DNA of 64,000 nt from an uncultured Oscillospiraceae bacterium. GTDB lineage: Bacteria > Bacillota > Clostridia > Oscillospirales > Ruminococcaceae. Location: NCBI GenBank assembly GCA_947522735.1, contig CANNTZ010000004.1:1-64000 (forward strand). Reading direction: 5' to 3'. Both the position numbers and the translations under genes were made by a program. Positions 24,925 through 34,633 of this stretch are shown piece after piece. Position 1 is the stretch's first letter. The number at the start of each line of letters is the position of its first letter. Under the pieces are notes generated by a model. It worked only from the letters and a program-made list of their open reading frames with translations, ran no database searches and had not been told where the DNA came from.

Positions 24925-24954
24925 ATTATAGCACACTTCCGTTGCTGTTGTAAA
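24925..24954 (-). promoter_or_regulatory. Promoter of the RluA-family gene at 23970
   Basis: Minus strand TTTACA (24949-24954), 18 bp, TATAAT (24925-24930). Confidence 0.7.
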
Positions 24955-25069
24955 GACCTAAAGTTAAAATAATCCACGGTGTAAATACAATTTTTCTGAG
25001 TGTGTCCGTGGAGTGTGGACGTGCTGTCTGATTAAATTGGAATACGCGTAGTTTTCCCGCGAGCGGCAC

Positions 25070-25171
25070 TCAGAAACTCTTGCCGCAGCCCAAACGCCGC
25101 CGCGTCTGCCCGAATACCGTGAGAAGCAAAAGGGGACATATTGCAAATACAGCACAGAGGATATGGCTCAT
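25070..25171 (-). CDS. Possible 33-residue membrane peptide
   Basis: A short frame with a GAGGTGA ribosome-like site encodes MSHILCAVFAICPLLLLTVFG followed by a basic tail QTRRRLGCGKSF. One membrane helix and a positive C-terminus make a small membrane peptide plausible. It lies in an otherwise empty AT-richer gap between the RluA gene and a remnant. Alternatively it is chance or the end of a decayed gene. Confidence 0.3.
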   Translation of the reverse strand: MSHILCAVFAICPLLLLTVFGQTRRRLGCGKSF

Positions 25172-25404
25172 CTCAGTGCTCACCTCTGCAAAATAAAATG
25201 AACGCACGGGGCATTCACAGGAACACCCGGATGCGTTGATATAAATCCGATTGACAAACGCCCTTCGGTCTAAAGCTCAGGCCGATATTTTTTTTAAAAA
25301 AGGAAAGAGATATGAGATGAAAACAAGTCTCAACAGCTATAAAAAGAGCAAGCTCAATGATACAGCAGATAAATTTGGTCAAGAAAAAATAACTGCGAAG
25401 GAGA

Positions 25405-25533
25405 ATGAAAAACGCAAGAGGAAAAGCAATCGACGCTATTATTGCAGCTCCCGCGCGGCTTCAGGGCGAAATTGAGGGCGTCAGAGACGGCGAGCAGGAC
25501 TCGCTGGACAATATGCCGGAGTCACTCATATAA
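25405..25533 (+). pseudogene. Remnant of a small coiled-coil phage-type protein
   Basis: A 42-codon frame ends VRDGEQDSLDNMPESLI. From memory, small clostridial and phage proteins share an E-x-QxxFDNxPESLQ core followed by a longer helical tail; here the frame stops just after PESL, at the terminator, so the C-terminal half is missing. The preceding 130 bases are AT-rich, unlike the neighbours, and hold another short lysine-rich frame. I read this as a decayed foreign fragment. Confidence 0.4.
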
Positions 25534-25567
25534 AAAGGTTGAGAGCGGAGAGGCTCTCAACCTTTTT
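25532..25567. terminator. Bidirectional terminator, 15-bp stem
   Basis: AAAAAGGTTGAGAGC and its exact complement GCTCTCAACCTTTTT enclose a 6-base loop. It ends the beta-galactosidase operon on the minus strand. Confidence 0.95.
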
Positions 25568-25584
25568 GCTTGTGCCGCGGAAAA

Positions 25585-26478
25585 TCACTCGGCAAGCCCG
25601 GCGTAGTAGCGGGCAAGCGCGCCCGCGTAGGCGTAGAACGCGGGGAACGCCACCTTCGGGGTGCCGTAGGGAACGATGAGCTCCATGTTGTAGAAGCCGG
25701 AGTAACCGGTCGCCTTGAGTGCCGCCGAGACGTCCTCCCATTTGGTCGGCTTGGACCAGCACATCGTGTTTGGAAGCATGTGCAGATCGTCGCGGTTTCG
25801 GCTGCCGGGGTTTTCGTTGATGTGCAGCGCGATAACCCGCTTGCCGCAGCGTCTTATCATCTCGACGGGGTCCTCGCCGAGCAGCATCGCGTGGCCGGTA
25901 TCGATGCAGACGCCGAACATCTCGCCGCCGTAATCGGCGTAGCGGCACAGCTCGTCGGCGGTGCTGACGCCACAAGTGATGATGCCCTCGCGCTGATTCC
26001 AGCCAAAGAGGTTCTCGATTGCTATCTTGACGCCGGTGCTCTCGGCAAATGGGCGGAGCGCGTCGATATAGCGCATGTTACTTTCATAGGTATCCTCTAA
26101 GGTTTTGCCGCTGTAAAGGTGGATGACGGCAATCCTTGCGCCAAGCTCGGCGCTCAGCTCCAGCATACGCTTTTCCATCGGTATGTAGATCTCGGCAAAG
26201 TCGTCGAAGGAGCCGTTGCCAAGGGCGGGATAATGTCCGGGACGGAAGGGCAGGTGGGTCTGGTTGATGGTGAGTCCGTGACTTTTGAGTTTTGCGGCGG
26301 AGTCAAGCACCGTTTGGGCAAAGTCATCGGTCGCGTAGACGTTGTCCTGATCCGGCCAGTCGCACACTGGAAAGTCCACCGCGTCAAACCCGGCGGCGGT
26401 GAGGATGTCCGCGCACTCGTCGAGGGTGCAGGGCTCGTAGGTCTTGTCAAGCAGCCAGTGATTCGTTGAGATCTTCAT
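25585..26478 (-). CDS. Sugar phosphate isomerase/epimerase-like TIM barrel (AP endonuclease 2 fold)
   Basis: A 297-residue xylose-isomerase-like TIM barrel. Metal-ligand positions typical of the fold are visible: a Glu in KIAIENLFGWN, Asp and His in CIDTGHAMLLGED, His in IALHINENPG, and a C-terminal Glu in NMELIVPYG. Such proteins act as sugar or inosose epimerases and isomerases; the substrate here is unknown. The ATG at 26478 has AAGGAG at the right distance, while the longer frame has none. Last gene of the beta-galactosidase-amidohydrolase operon. Confidence 0.85.
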   Translation of the reverse strand: MKISTNHWLLDKTYEPCTLDECADILTAAGFDAVDFPVCDWPDQDNVYATDDFAQTVLDSAAKLKSHGLTINQTHLPFRPGHYPALGNGSFDDFAEIYIPMEKRMLELSAELGARIAVIHLYSGKTLEDTYESNMRYIDALRPFAESTGVKIAIENLFGWNQREGIITCGVSTADELCRYADYGGEMFGVCIDTGHAMLLGEDPVEMIRRCGKRVIALHINENPGSRNRDDLHMLPNTMCWSKPTKWEDVSAALKATGYSGFYNMELIVPYGTPKVAFPAFYAYAGALARYYAGLAE

Positions 26479-26567
26479 GGTTTTCGTCTCCTTAAAAGTT
26501 ATATGGTAATGCCGTATGCCGCGGTGTGCCGGATGCGTGCAGGCGACACAGGCAAAATCGCGCATTG

Positions 26568-27356
26568 TCAAAGCGCGACGTCAAGCAGCCTCGCAAGGTT
26601 CCCGCCGAGGATGCCCTCGCGCTGCACGCCGGTGATATCGAGCGAGTTTATCTTCGCGAGCGCCGCGGTTATCTTGTCCACGCCGTTCCACGGAAAATCC
26701 AGCCCAAACACGCAGCGCTCCGGGCCTATCATCCACATCAGGTCGTGGAGCTTTTCATCGTTCAGGTACCAGAACCTGTTGACCTCCGGATCAAAAACGC
26801 TGGTGAGGCCGGCGTAGGTGTTGGGGCTGTTGACGAGCACCGCCATCGCCTCGGTGAAAAAGGAGTAGCCGCCGACGTGCTCGAGGGTGATTTGCAGCTT
26901 TTTGAAGTTGTAGGCGACCTCGTCGTAGAGCAGCATGTTGTAATCGGAGATGCGGTGCCAGTGGACGCCGGTGTGGAAGCTGATCACAAGCCCCAGCTCT
27001 TCGGCGCGCGCGTAGACCTCAAACGCCTCGGGAGAGTTTATGCGCAGCCTCTGCTCGGCCGGGTGGAGCTTGATGCCCTTGAAGCCGAGCTGTCGGATCT
27101 GATCCACCTGCCCGCGCAGATCTCCGAGCGCGAAATCGATGACGCCGAAGCCGGTGATGTTGGGGTCGCAGGCTATCTGCCGGGCAAGCCACTCGTTCTG
27201 GTGCAGGCCGCCCTCGCGGACGTAATCCGGCGGGAGCGGCGCAAAGGCGACAGCCCTGTCTATACCGCAGGCGTCCATCGTGCGCCGCAGGTTATCGACG
27301 CTGCCGCCGTAGGCGTTGTTCTGATATATGTGTGCGTGGTTGGCAAATATTTTCAT
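26568..27356 (-). CDS. Amidohydrolase-2-family metal-dependent hydrolase
   Basis: A 262-residue TIM-barrel hydrolase. An N-terminal HxH (NHAHIY, residues 7-9), a KLHPAEQ histidine, VISFHTGVHWH and a late FGLDFPWNG aspartate match the metal-site layout of amidohydrolase family 2 (related to ACMS decarboxylase and lactonase-like enzymes). The substrate is unknown; with beta-galactosidase upstream and a sugar-isomerase-like protein downstream, a sugar lactone or sugar-acid derivative is plausible. It begins five bases after the beta-galactosidase stop, with a GGGAGG site. Confidence 0.83.
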   Translation of the reverse strand: MKIFANHAHIYQNNAYGGSVDNLRRTMDACGIDRAVAFAPLPPDYVREGGLHQNEWLARQIACDPNITGFGVIDFALGDLRGQVDQIRQLGFKGIKLHPAEQRLRINSPEAFEVYARAEELGLVISFHTGVHWHRISDYNMLLYDEVAYNFKKLQITLEHVGGYSFFTEAMAVLVNSPNTYAGLTSVFDPEVNRFWYLNDEKLHDLMWMIGPERCVFGLDFPWNGVDKITAALAKINSLDITGVQREGILGGNLARLLDVAL

Positions 27357-27361
27357 ACGGT

Positions 27362-30300
27362 TTAGCCTCCCGGTGAAGTGCCCGGCCGGAGGCCGAAGCT
27401 GAAATGGATATCCTTCTCGGCGATATGCAGCGGTCCGGGCAGGACAGGCCCGCAGGCAGCCGAGCCAACGCCGCTTTGGCGGTAGTCGAGGTTGAGCACG
27501 ATGTGCCCGCGCGGCTCAAGCTCCGCGAAATAGCGGACGCGCTCCAGCTCCTCCGGAGTGTTGCGTGATGCCCCGAAGCCGAAACGCTCGCCCTCAAAGC
27601 GCAGCTCCAGCCCGCCGCCCGAGAGCGTCAGCCAGCGGGTATCGGCGTGCGCGCCGTTTTCCTGCGGCTTGAGGTATGGCATACGCTGCGCCTCGACGTC
27701 AGAGCGCCAGCGCCCGAGCCTTGCGGAGAGGTTGAGGTCGGAATAGCGCTCGCCGGGGCCGTAGCCGTAGTATTCGATGGAGTCAAGAGTGTTTGAAAGG
27801 TAAAATTCCATGCCGAAGCGCGGGATATCGCGCAGATTGTCTCTTATGTGCGCGTCGATATCGCAGAAAACGCTCCCTTCCTCGCAGACGCTCCAGCGCA
27901 GAGTGTAGCGCAGCAGCGGCTCGACATTCAGTCCGCCATGCACGCCGGTCACGGTCAGCGTGCCGCCGTCGAGCGATACGGAGTCTATGCGTGAGAACGC
28001 GCGATCCATCCACTGCTCCCGCCAACGCGTCACGGGCGGCTCCTCACGTGTGGCAAAGACGTCGTTGTCTATCGGCGCGCGCCAGACGGTGAGCCGCGGA
28101 GGCTGCGCGAGCAGCTCCGCTTCGCCGTGCCTTATACTGACCGGCACGCCGAGGCGTGTATCGAAGGTATATTCAAAGCCGTCGCCGGAAAAGACGATAT
28201 GGCGTCCGCAGCCGCCTTGCGGACAGACGGCATCTCCGCGCGCAGCGGGCGGAGAGCGGCGGTCGAGTATGAACTGCTCCCATGCAAGCTCGTAGCCTGC
28301 CTCTGACCAGAGAGTGTCTGTCAAGGTGACAAGCGAGACGGTGAAAGCATATTCGCCGTGCATGTCCGGAACGGCGCAGCCGGTCGCAACCAAAACCGTC
28401 TCTCCGGGAGCGCACGGGGGAAGCTCACAGCGCCCGCTTGAAACGGAATCGCCGTCGCGCAGCAGCGTCCAGACGAGCGCAAGGCCGTCAAGGCCGGAAA
28501 AGTCAAAGCGATTGGTGACAAGGACGGTCGAGAAATCGCCGTCATCAATGCGGAAGGCCGCAGGCTGAACGGCTCTTTTCAGCTCAAAATAGCCGGTCTT
28601 GGGCGTGAGGTCGGGAAATAGCAGGCCGTCTGCGCAGACCTGCATATCGTTCGGCTGCTCGCCGTAGTGCCCGCCGTAGATGAAGCAGCGCCTGCCGCCG
28701 GGCAGCGTCTCGCGCACCGATAGGTCGCGCCACTCCCAGACGCAGCCGCCCATAAAGCGCTCGTCCGAGAAGATTACGTCCCAATAGTCCCTCAGTCCGC
28801 CGGGGCCAAGCCCAAGCGAGTGTGCATATTCGCACATGAAAACGGGGCGGCGCCTGTTGTTGTATTGCCTTATCGTGGCAAGCTCGTGCGGCGAGGGGTA
28901 CATCCTTGCGATTACGTCGAAATATTCCGACGGCTCGCCGTATTCGTCAAGCTGCGCCGTATCGAACGGCTCGTAATGGATGGGGCGCGACGGGTCGCGT
29001 CTGCGGCACCAGCCTGCCATTTCAAGGTGATTTGTCCCCATATACGACTCGTTTCCGAGAGACCACATTATCACACAGGCGTGGTTCTTGTCGCGCTCCA
29101 CCATGCGCCGCATTCGGTCAAGATAGGCGTCTTGCCAATCCGGCGAATTTGTGAGGGCGCAGGGGTCGGACGCATACATCATGCCGTGGGTCTCAAGGTC
29201 GGTCTCGTCGATGACATAGACGCCGTAGCGGTCGCACAGGCGGTAAAAGGCAGGCGCGTTGGGGTAATGTGAGGTTCGCACAGCGTTGACACCGCAGCGC
29301 TTCATCATTATTATTTCGCGCTCCATCTCCTCCTCCGGGACGAAGTAGCCGGTGTCCGGATTCATATCGTGGCGGTTGACGCCGCGCAGCTTGACCGGAG
29401 CGCCGTTGATGCGAAAAACTCCGTCCGCAGTCGAGACGTCGCGAAAGCCCACGGCAAAGGAGAGATATTCGCCGCCGCAGCGCAGCAGGAGCGTATATAG
29501 CGCCGGGCGCTCCGCGTTCCAGCCGGTCACGCTGTCAAGCGTCATGTCAAGCAGCGCGCGTCCGTCTTGAGAGAGGAGAGTGTCGGAGCGGATGAGAGCG
29601 CCGTCCGGCGAATACAGCTCCGCGATGACCTCGACGTCGCCGGTAAGCTCAAGCGCGGCAGTCAGCCTGCGGGAGATACAGGACGCGCGCAGATAAATGT
29701 CGCGGAGGTGCTTGCGGTCGCGTTCGACGATATGGATGTTGCGGAAAAGGCCGCTCAGGAAAAAGTGATCCTGCGATTCAAGATAGCTGCCGTCGCTGAA
29801 TTTGAAGGCCCGCACGGCAATGCGGTTGACGCCGGGGCGGATGAGCGCCGTGACGTCGAACTCGCTGGGCAGATGGGAGCCCTTGGCGAAGCCAAGGCGT
29901 TCGCCGTTGAAAAAGATCTCAATGCAGGAGCCGCCGCCCTCAAAATTCAGCAGATAGCGCCGCTCGGGCATGACCGCGCCGAGGGTGAAGTCGCGGCAGT
30001 AAAGCCCGACGGGAGTATCGCCGACGCGAGGCGGGTCGAGCTGAAATATATAGGAGTTGCCGACATACTGCGGAGGCTCATAATTGCGCTCGCGATACAT
30101 CTGCCAGTTTGCGGGGACGCGCACCGTGTCCCAATCGCCGCAATCGAAAGCAGCGGAGCCGAAAGCCTCGGGCGCGTCGTAATATTTTGAAAAAAAGCGA
30201 AAGCGCCATTCGCCGTTGAGGCTGTGGAGGCGTGGACTGCAAGCACCTGTTTCAAAGGGAAAGCGCAGCGCGTCGCAGCGCGATTCAAACGGAAAAAGGC

Positions 30301-30376
30301 TGGCGCGCGGCGGCTCTGCGCCCTCAAGAGGACGGGAGGGCGCTTCCCAGAAGCGACGGGTATCGCAAAAAGACAC
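27362..30376 (-). CDS. lacZ: Beta-galactosidase, GH2, LacZ type
   Basis: A 1004-residue cytoplasmic GH2 enzyme hydrolysing beta-galactosides. In order: sugar-binding jelly roll (LNGEWRFRFF...), immunoglobulin-like domain, TIM barrel with acid/base Glu in MWSLGNES near residue 440 and nucleophile Glu in VFMCEYAHS near 515, then the C-terminal small-chain domain (the last 280 residues, with GYGPGERYSD). No signal peptide. The start is taken as the GTG at 30376, because the GTG at 30385 is part of the GAGGTG ribosome site. It heads an operon with an amidohydrolase and an isomerase and is divergent from another GH2 gene. Confidence 0.93.
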   Translation of the reverse strand: MSFCDTRRFWEAPSRPLEGAEPPRASLFPFESRCDALRFPFETGACSPRLHSLNGEWRFRFFSKYYDAPEAFGSAAFDCGDWDTVRVPANWQMYRERNYEPPQYVGNSYIFQLDPPRVGDTPVGLYCRDFTLGAVMPERRYLLNFEGGGSCIEIFFNGERLGFAKGSHLPSEFDVTALIRPGVNRIAVRAFKFSDGSYLESQDHFFLSGLFRNIHIVERDRKHLRDIYLRASCISRRLTAALELTGDVEVIAELYSPDGALIRSDTLLSQDGRALLDMTLDSVTGWNAERPALYTLLLRCGGEYLSFAVGFRDVSTADGVFRINGAPVKLRGVNRHDMNPDTGYFVPEEEMEREIIMMKRCGVNAVRTSHYPNAPAFYRLCDRYGVYVIDETDLETHGMMYASDPCALTNSPDWQDAYLDRMRRMVERDKNHACVIMWSLGNESYMGTNHLEMAGWCRRRDPSRPIHYEPFDTAQLDEYGEPSEYFDVIARMYPSPHELATIRQYNNRRRPVFMCEYAHSLGLGPGGLRDYWDVIFSDERFMGGCVWEWRDLSVRETLPGGRRCFIYGGHYGEQPNDMQVCADGLLFPDLTPKTGYFELKRAVQPAAFRIDDGDFSTVLVTNRFDFSGLDGLALVWTLLRDGDSVSSGRCELPPCAPGETVLVATGCAVPDMHGEYAFTVSLVTLTDTLWSEAGYELAWEQFILDRRSPPAARGDAVCPQGGCGRHIVFSGDGFEYTFDTRLGVPVSIRHGEAELLAQPPRLTVWRAPIDNDVFATREEPPVTRWREQWMDRAFSRIDSVSLDGGTLTVTGVHGGLNVEPLLRYTLRWSVCEEGSVFCDIDAHIRDNLRDIPRFGMEFYLSNTLDSIEYYGYGPGERYSDLNLSARLGRWRSDVEAQRMPYLKPQENGAHADTRWLTLSGGGLELRFEGERFGFGASRNTPEELERVRYFAELEPRGHIVLNLDYRQSGVGSAACGPVLPGPLHIAEKDIHFSFGLRPGTSPGG

Positions 30377-30410
30377 GGCACACACCTCTTTGACCTTATA
30401 CTATGTGATA

Positions 30411-30439
30411 AGTATATCAGCGGGCGAGAAAACTTGCAA
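30411..30439 (-). promoter_or_regulatory. Promoter of the lacZ operon
   Basis: Minus strand TTGCAA (30434-30439), 17 bp, TATACT (30411-30416). The 312-bp divergent gap 30386-30697 holds this and the opposite promoter; no other clear element was seen. Confidence 0.65.
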
Positions 30440-30633
30440 CTCTCGCACAAAACATTGTAAAAAAACAGGACACGCAGCCGCGGAGTCAAAAAACAGAACA
30501 AACGGACCCTGTCCGCTGCTCCGGCTTACAGGCACGCGAGGCTCAAATAACGCAAGAGGCCGGCGAACGGCTGCACCGTGAAATGTAAAGTGCTTATAGT
30601 TGAAATTGCGGACAAAAAGACAAAAAAGAGACA

Positions 30634-30662
30634 TTGCGCGGACGCCTTGCACGGGTTATAAT
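30634..30662 (+). promoter_or_regulatory. Promoter of the GH2/CE15-like pair
   Basis: TTGCGC (30634-30639), 17 bp, TATAAT (30657-30662). Confidence 0.65.
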
Positions 30663-30697
30663 TAGAACAACAGAATATCGCATATGGAGGAGAGAGC

Positions 30698-33472
30698 ATG
30701 GAGGGAGACCGTTTTGAGCAGTTCGGAAGGAGGACGCACTCGGGGGAGCGCGCGCAGCTTGTGACGCCGCAGCCAGTGGCGTTTGAAAAGACGGCGTGCA
30801 GGCTGCGCGAGGAACGCTTTGAGGCGGCGAAAACGGAAAAGCCGATGGACTCCAAAGAGGAGCTTTACGCGGAGCTGGATAAGCTGCGCGTAAAATGTAA
30901 GCGGTTTCTTCGCGATTTGGCGCCAAAGCCTGAAAGCACAAGAAAAAAGCTTGAGATAAAGCGGTTCACGCTCGACGGGCAGGGCGAGATTGAGCTGCCA
31001 TACTACGGCGGGCCGCTTGGCCGTGCGAAGCAGCGATATACCGCGGAGCTGAACGTCGTCGGGATAGACGGCCGGGCAGCCTATTTCTGCTGCAAGGGTG
31101 CGGATTACCGCGCGACGGTGCTGATAAACGGCGAATGCGCCGGGATACACGAGGGCTTTTTCGCGCCGTTTGAGTTTGAAATAACGGAGCTGCTGCGCGA
31201 GGGAGCAAATAAAATTGAGATTGTGCTCGAAAACGACTTTATCTTCATGGGCAACGGCGAGGGGGGCGAAAAGGATCCAAAGCTGATCCAGGGAGACAAG
31301 CTCTACGCCGCGACGGGGCTCGGCTACGACGATCCCTTGATCGGCTGGCACCATTGCCCGCCCGGAATGGGGATATACGGCGAGGTGTACGTCGAGCTGC
31401 GCGACAGGCTGCACATTTCGGATCTCTACGTCCGGCCGGAAACGGAGGCGGAGCGTGCGACGGCGTGGATAGAGGTTGAAAACACAGGCTACGAGACGAT
31501 ACCGGTGCGGTTCGATATTTCGGTCTATGGGCAGAACTTTGAGGAAACCGTGACGGAGCACGAGACGGTGGAGCCTAAGCTCGGAGAGCTTGCGCTGAAT
31601 GCAAAGCATGGCAAAAACGTCTATAAGATACCCGTCGCAATGCCGGATGCGCGGCTGTGGGAGCCGGACGCGCCATATCTCTATCAGATGCAGGTGCGGC
31701 TGACGCAGGACGGGCGGCTCTGCGACACGGCGGCGCGCCAGTTCGGCATGCGCAGCTTCACGCAGGACACCGAGGCCGAAACCAAAGGCATGTTCTATCT
31801 CAACGGCAAAAAGATACGGCTGCGCGGCGCGAACACGATGGGCTTTGAGCAACAGGACGTGTTGCGCGGCGATTTTGACCGGCTCGTTGACGACATACTG
31901 CTTGCAAAGCTGTGCAATATGAATTTTTGGCGGATAACCCAACGTCCGGTGCAGCAGGAGGTATACGACTGCTGCGACAGGCTTGGACTGATGACGCAGT
32001 GCGATTTTCCGCTGTTCGGCGTGATGCGCCGCACCAAGCTCGCCGAGGCGGTGAAGCAGGTGGAGGAGATGGTGCGGCTTGTGCGCAGTCACCCCTGCAA
32101 CGTCGTGATAACCTACATCAACGAGCCGTGGGCGGACGCCAACCACGAGCCGCACCGACATATGCTGCGCGACGAGATGGAGGTTTTCTTCGAGATATGC
32201 GACCGCGTGGTGCACTACAATGCACCCGGCTGCGTGATCAAGCATGTTGACGGCGACTTTGACCCGCCTACGCGCGACTCGATGCCAGACCTGCACTGCT
32301 ATACGCTGTGGTATAACGGCGGCCAGCTCGATTTTGGCATGTTATATCGCGGCTTTGAGCAGGAGGTAGCGCCGGGCTGGTTCTACGGCTGCGGCGAATA
32401 CGGCGCAGAGGGCATGGATTTCCCGGAGGTTATGCGCAGGTATTATCCGAAGGAGTGGTTGGCGGAGCCGCTGGACACCTCGAGGATAATCACCGCGCAG
32501 TCGAACGCGCTGCACGGCTCTTTCATCGATACGCCGGAGACGCTTGAGGAGTGGTCGGCGGCGACGCAGCGCCATCAGGCGTTCACCGCGCGGATAATGA
32601 CCGAGTGCTATCGCCGGGATCCGCGTGTCGTCTCCAACGCGATACATCTCTTTATCGACGCATGGCCGGACGGCTGGATGAAGGCGATAATGGACTGCGA
32701 GCGCACGCCCAAGCCCGCCTATTTCGCCTATCGAAACGCGCTTGCACCGGTGCTGATAAGCCTGCGCAGCGACCGCTTCACCTGTTACGAGGGTGAGACG
32801 GTCAGCGTCGAGACGTGGGTCTGCAACGATACAAACGAGCCGTCTGCGGACGGCTGCCGAGTGATATACGAGCTTTATCGCAGCGGCAAGCCGTTCATGC
32901 GCGCCGAAAACAGCGTCGTCTACGGCGGCTGCACCTCCGACTATGTGGGAAGCGCCGAGTTCGCCGTGGAAAACGTGAACGACCGTGAAAAATGCACGCT
33001 GCGCGCGCTGCTCGTGAAGCCGAGCGGAGAAGCTATATCCGTCAACACCTTTGATTTTGAGGTGTTTGCGCGTCGCGAGGTGCGGATACGCGACGATATC
33101 GTCATAATAAACTCGCTGGAAAACGGCGAGCACGAGATAGCGGGCGAGAAGGTTACGGTGTCGGACTGCCCTCATGCTCCAACATACTTCCTCTCGCGCA
33201 AGACGGGTCACCCCGTCGTGGAGGACTTTGAGCCGGAGGATTTCCGTATGTGGTATGATGCGCAGCGCGACCGGCTGACGCCAATAGCGAGCCGGTGTTT
33301 CCGCGCAGAGGGATTCAGGCCAATACTCATCTGCAACGGAAGCCTCGACCCGTGGATCGTCGCGGGCGAAAAGCTGTATCAGGGCAGGCGATATGTAATC
33401 TGTCTGGCCGAGCTGCGGCGCGAGAATCCGATCGCGGAGCGCTTTCTCCAGGCGCTTTATGATAAGCTATGA
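30698..33472 (+). CDS. Glycoside hydrolase family 2 protein, specificity unknown
   Basis: A 924-residue GH2 enzyme unlike LacZ in sequence. A coiled N-terminus of about 85 residues precedes the sugar-binding domain (DYRATVLINGECAGIHEGFFAPFEFE), an immunoglobulin-like domain, and the TIM barrel with acid/base Glu in TYINEPWADAN near 474 and nucleophile Glu in GCGEYGAEG near 566. The C-terminal 200 residues form further beta domains. No signal peptide, so it should be cytoplasmic. Candidate activities include beta-glucuronidase-, galacturonidase- or mannosidase-like hydrolysis. It has a GGAGGAG site and is directly followed by a CE15-like esterase. Confidence 0.85.
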   Translation: MEGDRFEQFGRRTHSGERAQLVTPQPVAFEKTACRLREERFEAAKTEKPMDSKEELYAELDKLRVKCKRFLRDLAPKPESTRKKLEIKRFTLDGQGEIELPYYGGPLGRAKQRYTAELNVVGIDGRAAYFCCKGADYRATVLINGECAGIHEGFFAPFEFEITELLREGANKIEIVLENDFIFMGNGEGGEKDPKLIQGDKLYAATGLGYDDPLIGWHHCPPGMGIYGEVYVELRDRLHISDLYVRPETEAERATAWIEVENTGYETIPVRFDISVYGQNFEETVTEHETVEPKLGELALNAKHGKNVYKIPVAMPDARLWEPDAPYLYQMQVRLTQDGRLCDTAARQFGMRSFTQDTEAETKGMFYLNGKKIRLRGANTMGFEQQDVLRGDFDRLVDDILLAKLCNMNFWRITQRPVQQEVYDCCDRLGLMTQCDFPLFGVMRRTKLAEAVKQVEEMVRLVRSHPCNVVITYINEPWADANHEPHRHMLRDEMEVFFEICDRVVHYNAPGCVIKHVDGDFDPPTRDSMPDLHCYTLWYNGGQLDFGMLYRGFEQEVAPGWFYGCGEYGAEGMDFPEVMRRYYPKEWLAEPLDTSRIITAQSNALHGSFIDTPETLEEWSAATQRHQAFTARIMTECYRRDPRVVSNAIHLFIDAWPDGWMKAIMDCERTPKPAYFAYRNALAPVLISLRSDRFTCYEGETVSVETWVCNDTNEPSADGCRVIYELYRSGKPFMRAENSVVYGGCTSDYVGSAEFAVENVNDREKCTLRALLVKPSGEAISVNTFDFEVFARREVRIRDDIVIINSLENGEHEIAGEKVTVSDCPHAPTYFLSRKTGHPVVEDFEPEDFRMWYDAQRDRLTPIASRCFRAEGFRPILICNGSLDPWIVAGEKLYQGRRYVICLAELRRENPIAERFLQALYDKL

Positions 33473-33492
33473 ACTTGAAGGGATGGGATAAA

Positions 33493-34617
33493 ATGGATAT
33501 TGGCAGAGACAAGTGGCTTGGGAATCTACCGGATCCGTTCATGGGTGCGGACGGCAGGCGGATGACGTCTATCGAACAGTGGCCCGAGCAGCGCAGAACG
33601 CTGATCGGGAAAACGGTTCCGCTGCTCTACGGCGGTATGCCGCCAAAGCCGGAGGTTTTCCGGCTGACCTACCTTTTCAACTGGCACAATCGGCTCTATA
33701 CCTACCTCATCGAGGCGGGCACGCGGGAAAAGACGGTGCAGCTCAAGCTCCAGCTCTTTGTGCCGGAGGGAGATGGGCCGTTCCCGGTGGTGCTTGACGG
33801 AGACGGATGCTGCCACTACATGAACGACGATGTTATCAAAATGATAAACGACCGCGGATATATCGCGGCAAAATTTGACCGCACGGAGCTTGCCAAGGAC
33901 AACTACGGCGACTCCTCCCGCGATCTCGGGCTTTACACCGTCTATCCGGAGCTGAGCTTCGGCGCGCTCGCGGCGTGGGCGTGGGGCTATCACCGCTGCG
34001 TGGACGCGTTTGAGAGGCTTGACCTCGTGGACAGCGGCTGTGTCGCGATAACCGGCCACTCCCGCGGTGGGAAGACGACGCTGCTTGCCGCCGCCACCGA
34101 CGACCGCATCCTCTTCACGCAGGACAACTCATCCGGCGCGGCGGGCGGCGGCTGCTTCCGCTACGAGCAATACGCCGATCCGGAATACGTCAAAAAATTC
34201 GCGCTCGAGGACGACCGCAGCGAGCGCCTCGCCGACCTGCTTGGACCGGTGCCGTACTGGCTCGGCCCGGATATGCCGGGATATGTCGGGCGCGAGACGG
34301 AGCTTCCGTTCGACCAGCACTTTCTCAAGGCGGCAGTCGCGCCGCGCTGGCTGCTGCTCAACAACACCCTCGACGACATCTGGGCCAACCCCAACGGCGC
34401 ATATCAGACCTATCTCGCGGCAAAAGAGGTTTATGCCTTCCTCGGCGCGGAGGATCATATCGCCTCGGTCTATCGCTACGGCACGCACTATCACCGTCCG
34501 GAGGATTTTCTCGTATTCCTCGATTTTATCGACTGCGCGCGGCAGGGGCGCAGATTCCTGCGAGACAACTCGGCGCTGGCGATAGATATGCCGAGGCTGT
34601 ATAGCTGGGGCGAGTGA
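33493..34617 (+). CDS. CE15-like (glucuronoyl-esterase-type) alpha/beta hydrolase
   Basis: A 374-residue alpha/beta hydrolase. The nucleophile elbow reads GHSRGGKTTLLAAATDDR near residue 189, the GHSRxGK form used by bacterial CE15 glucuronoyl esterases, followed by the SSGAAGGGCFRYE segment and a late histidine in GTHYHRPEDF near 331. CE15 enzymes cut ester bonds between glucuronic acid and lignin or other alcohols; most are secreted, but no signal peptide is seen here. Start at 33493 (AAGGGATGG upstream) is preferred over the ATG at 33469 that overlaps the GH2 stop. It probably acts with the GH2 enzyme on uronic-acid-containing oligosaccharides. Confidence 0.75.
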   Translation: MDIGRDKWLGNLPDPFMGADGRRMTSIEQWPEQRRTLIGKTVPLLYGGMPPKPEVFRLTYLFNWHNRLYTYLIEAGTREKTVQLKLQLFVPEGDGPFPVVLDGDGCCHYMNDDVIKMINDRGYIAAKFDRTELAKDNYGDSSRDLGLYTVYPELSFGALAAWAWGYHRCVDAFERLDLVDSGCVAITGHSRGGKTTLLAAATDDRILFTQDNSSGAAGGGCFRYEQYADPEYVKKFALEDDRSERLADLLGPVPYWLGPDMPGYVGRETELPFDQHFLKAAVAPRWLLLNNTLDDIWANPNGAYQTYLAAKEVYAFLGAEDHIASVYRYGTHYHRPEDFLVFLDFIDCARQGRRFLRDNSALAIDMPRLYSWGE

Positions 34618-34633
34618 GAAAGGTGAAAACGCG

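Noticed and set aside
25251..25475. A lysine-rich 74-codon frame in the AT-rich island
   Set aside because: Low complexity with no recognisable family; a better-supported remnant starts at 25405 in another frame.
30662..32296. A 544-codon minus-strand frame opposite the GH2 gene
   Set aside because: Translation is His/Arg/Leu-rich without domain features, and it covers the promoter and coding region of a clear GH2 gene.
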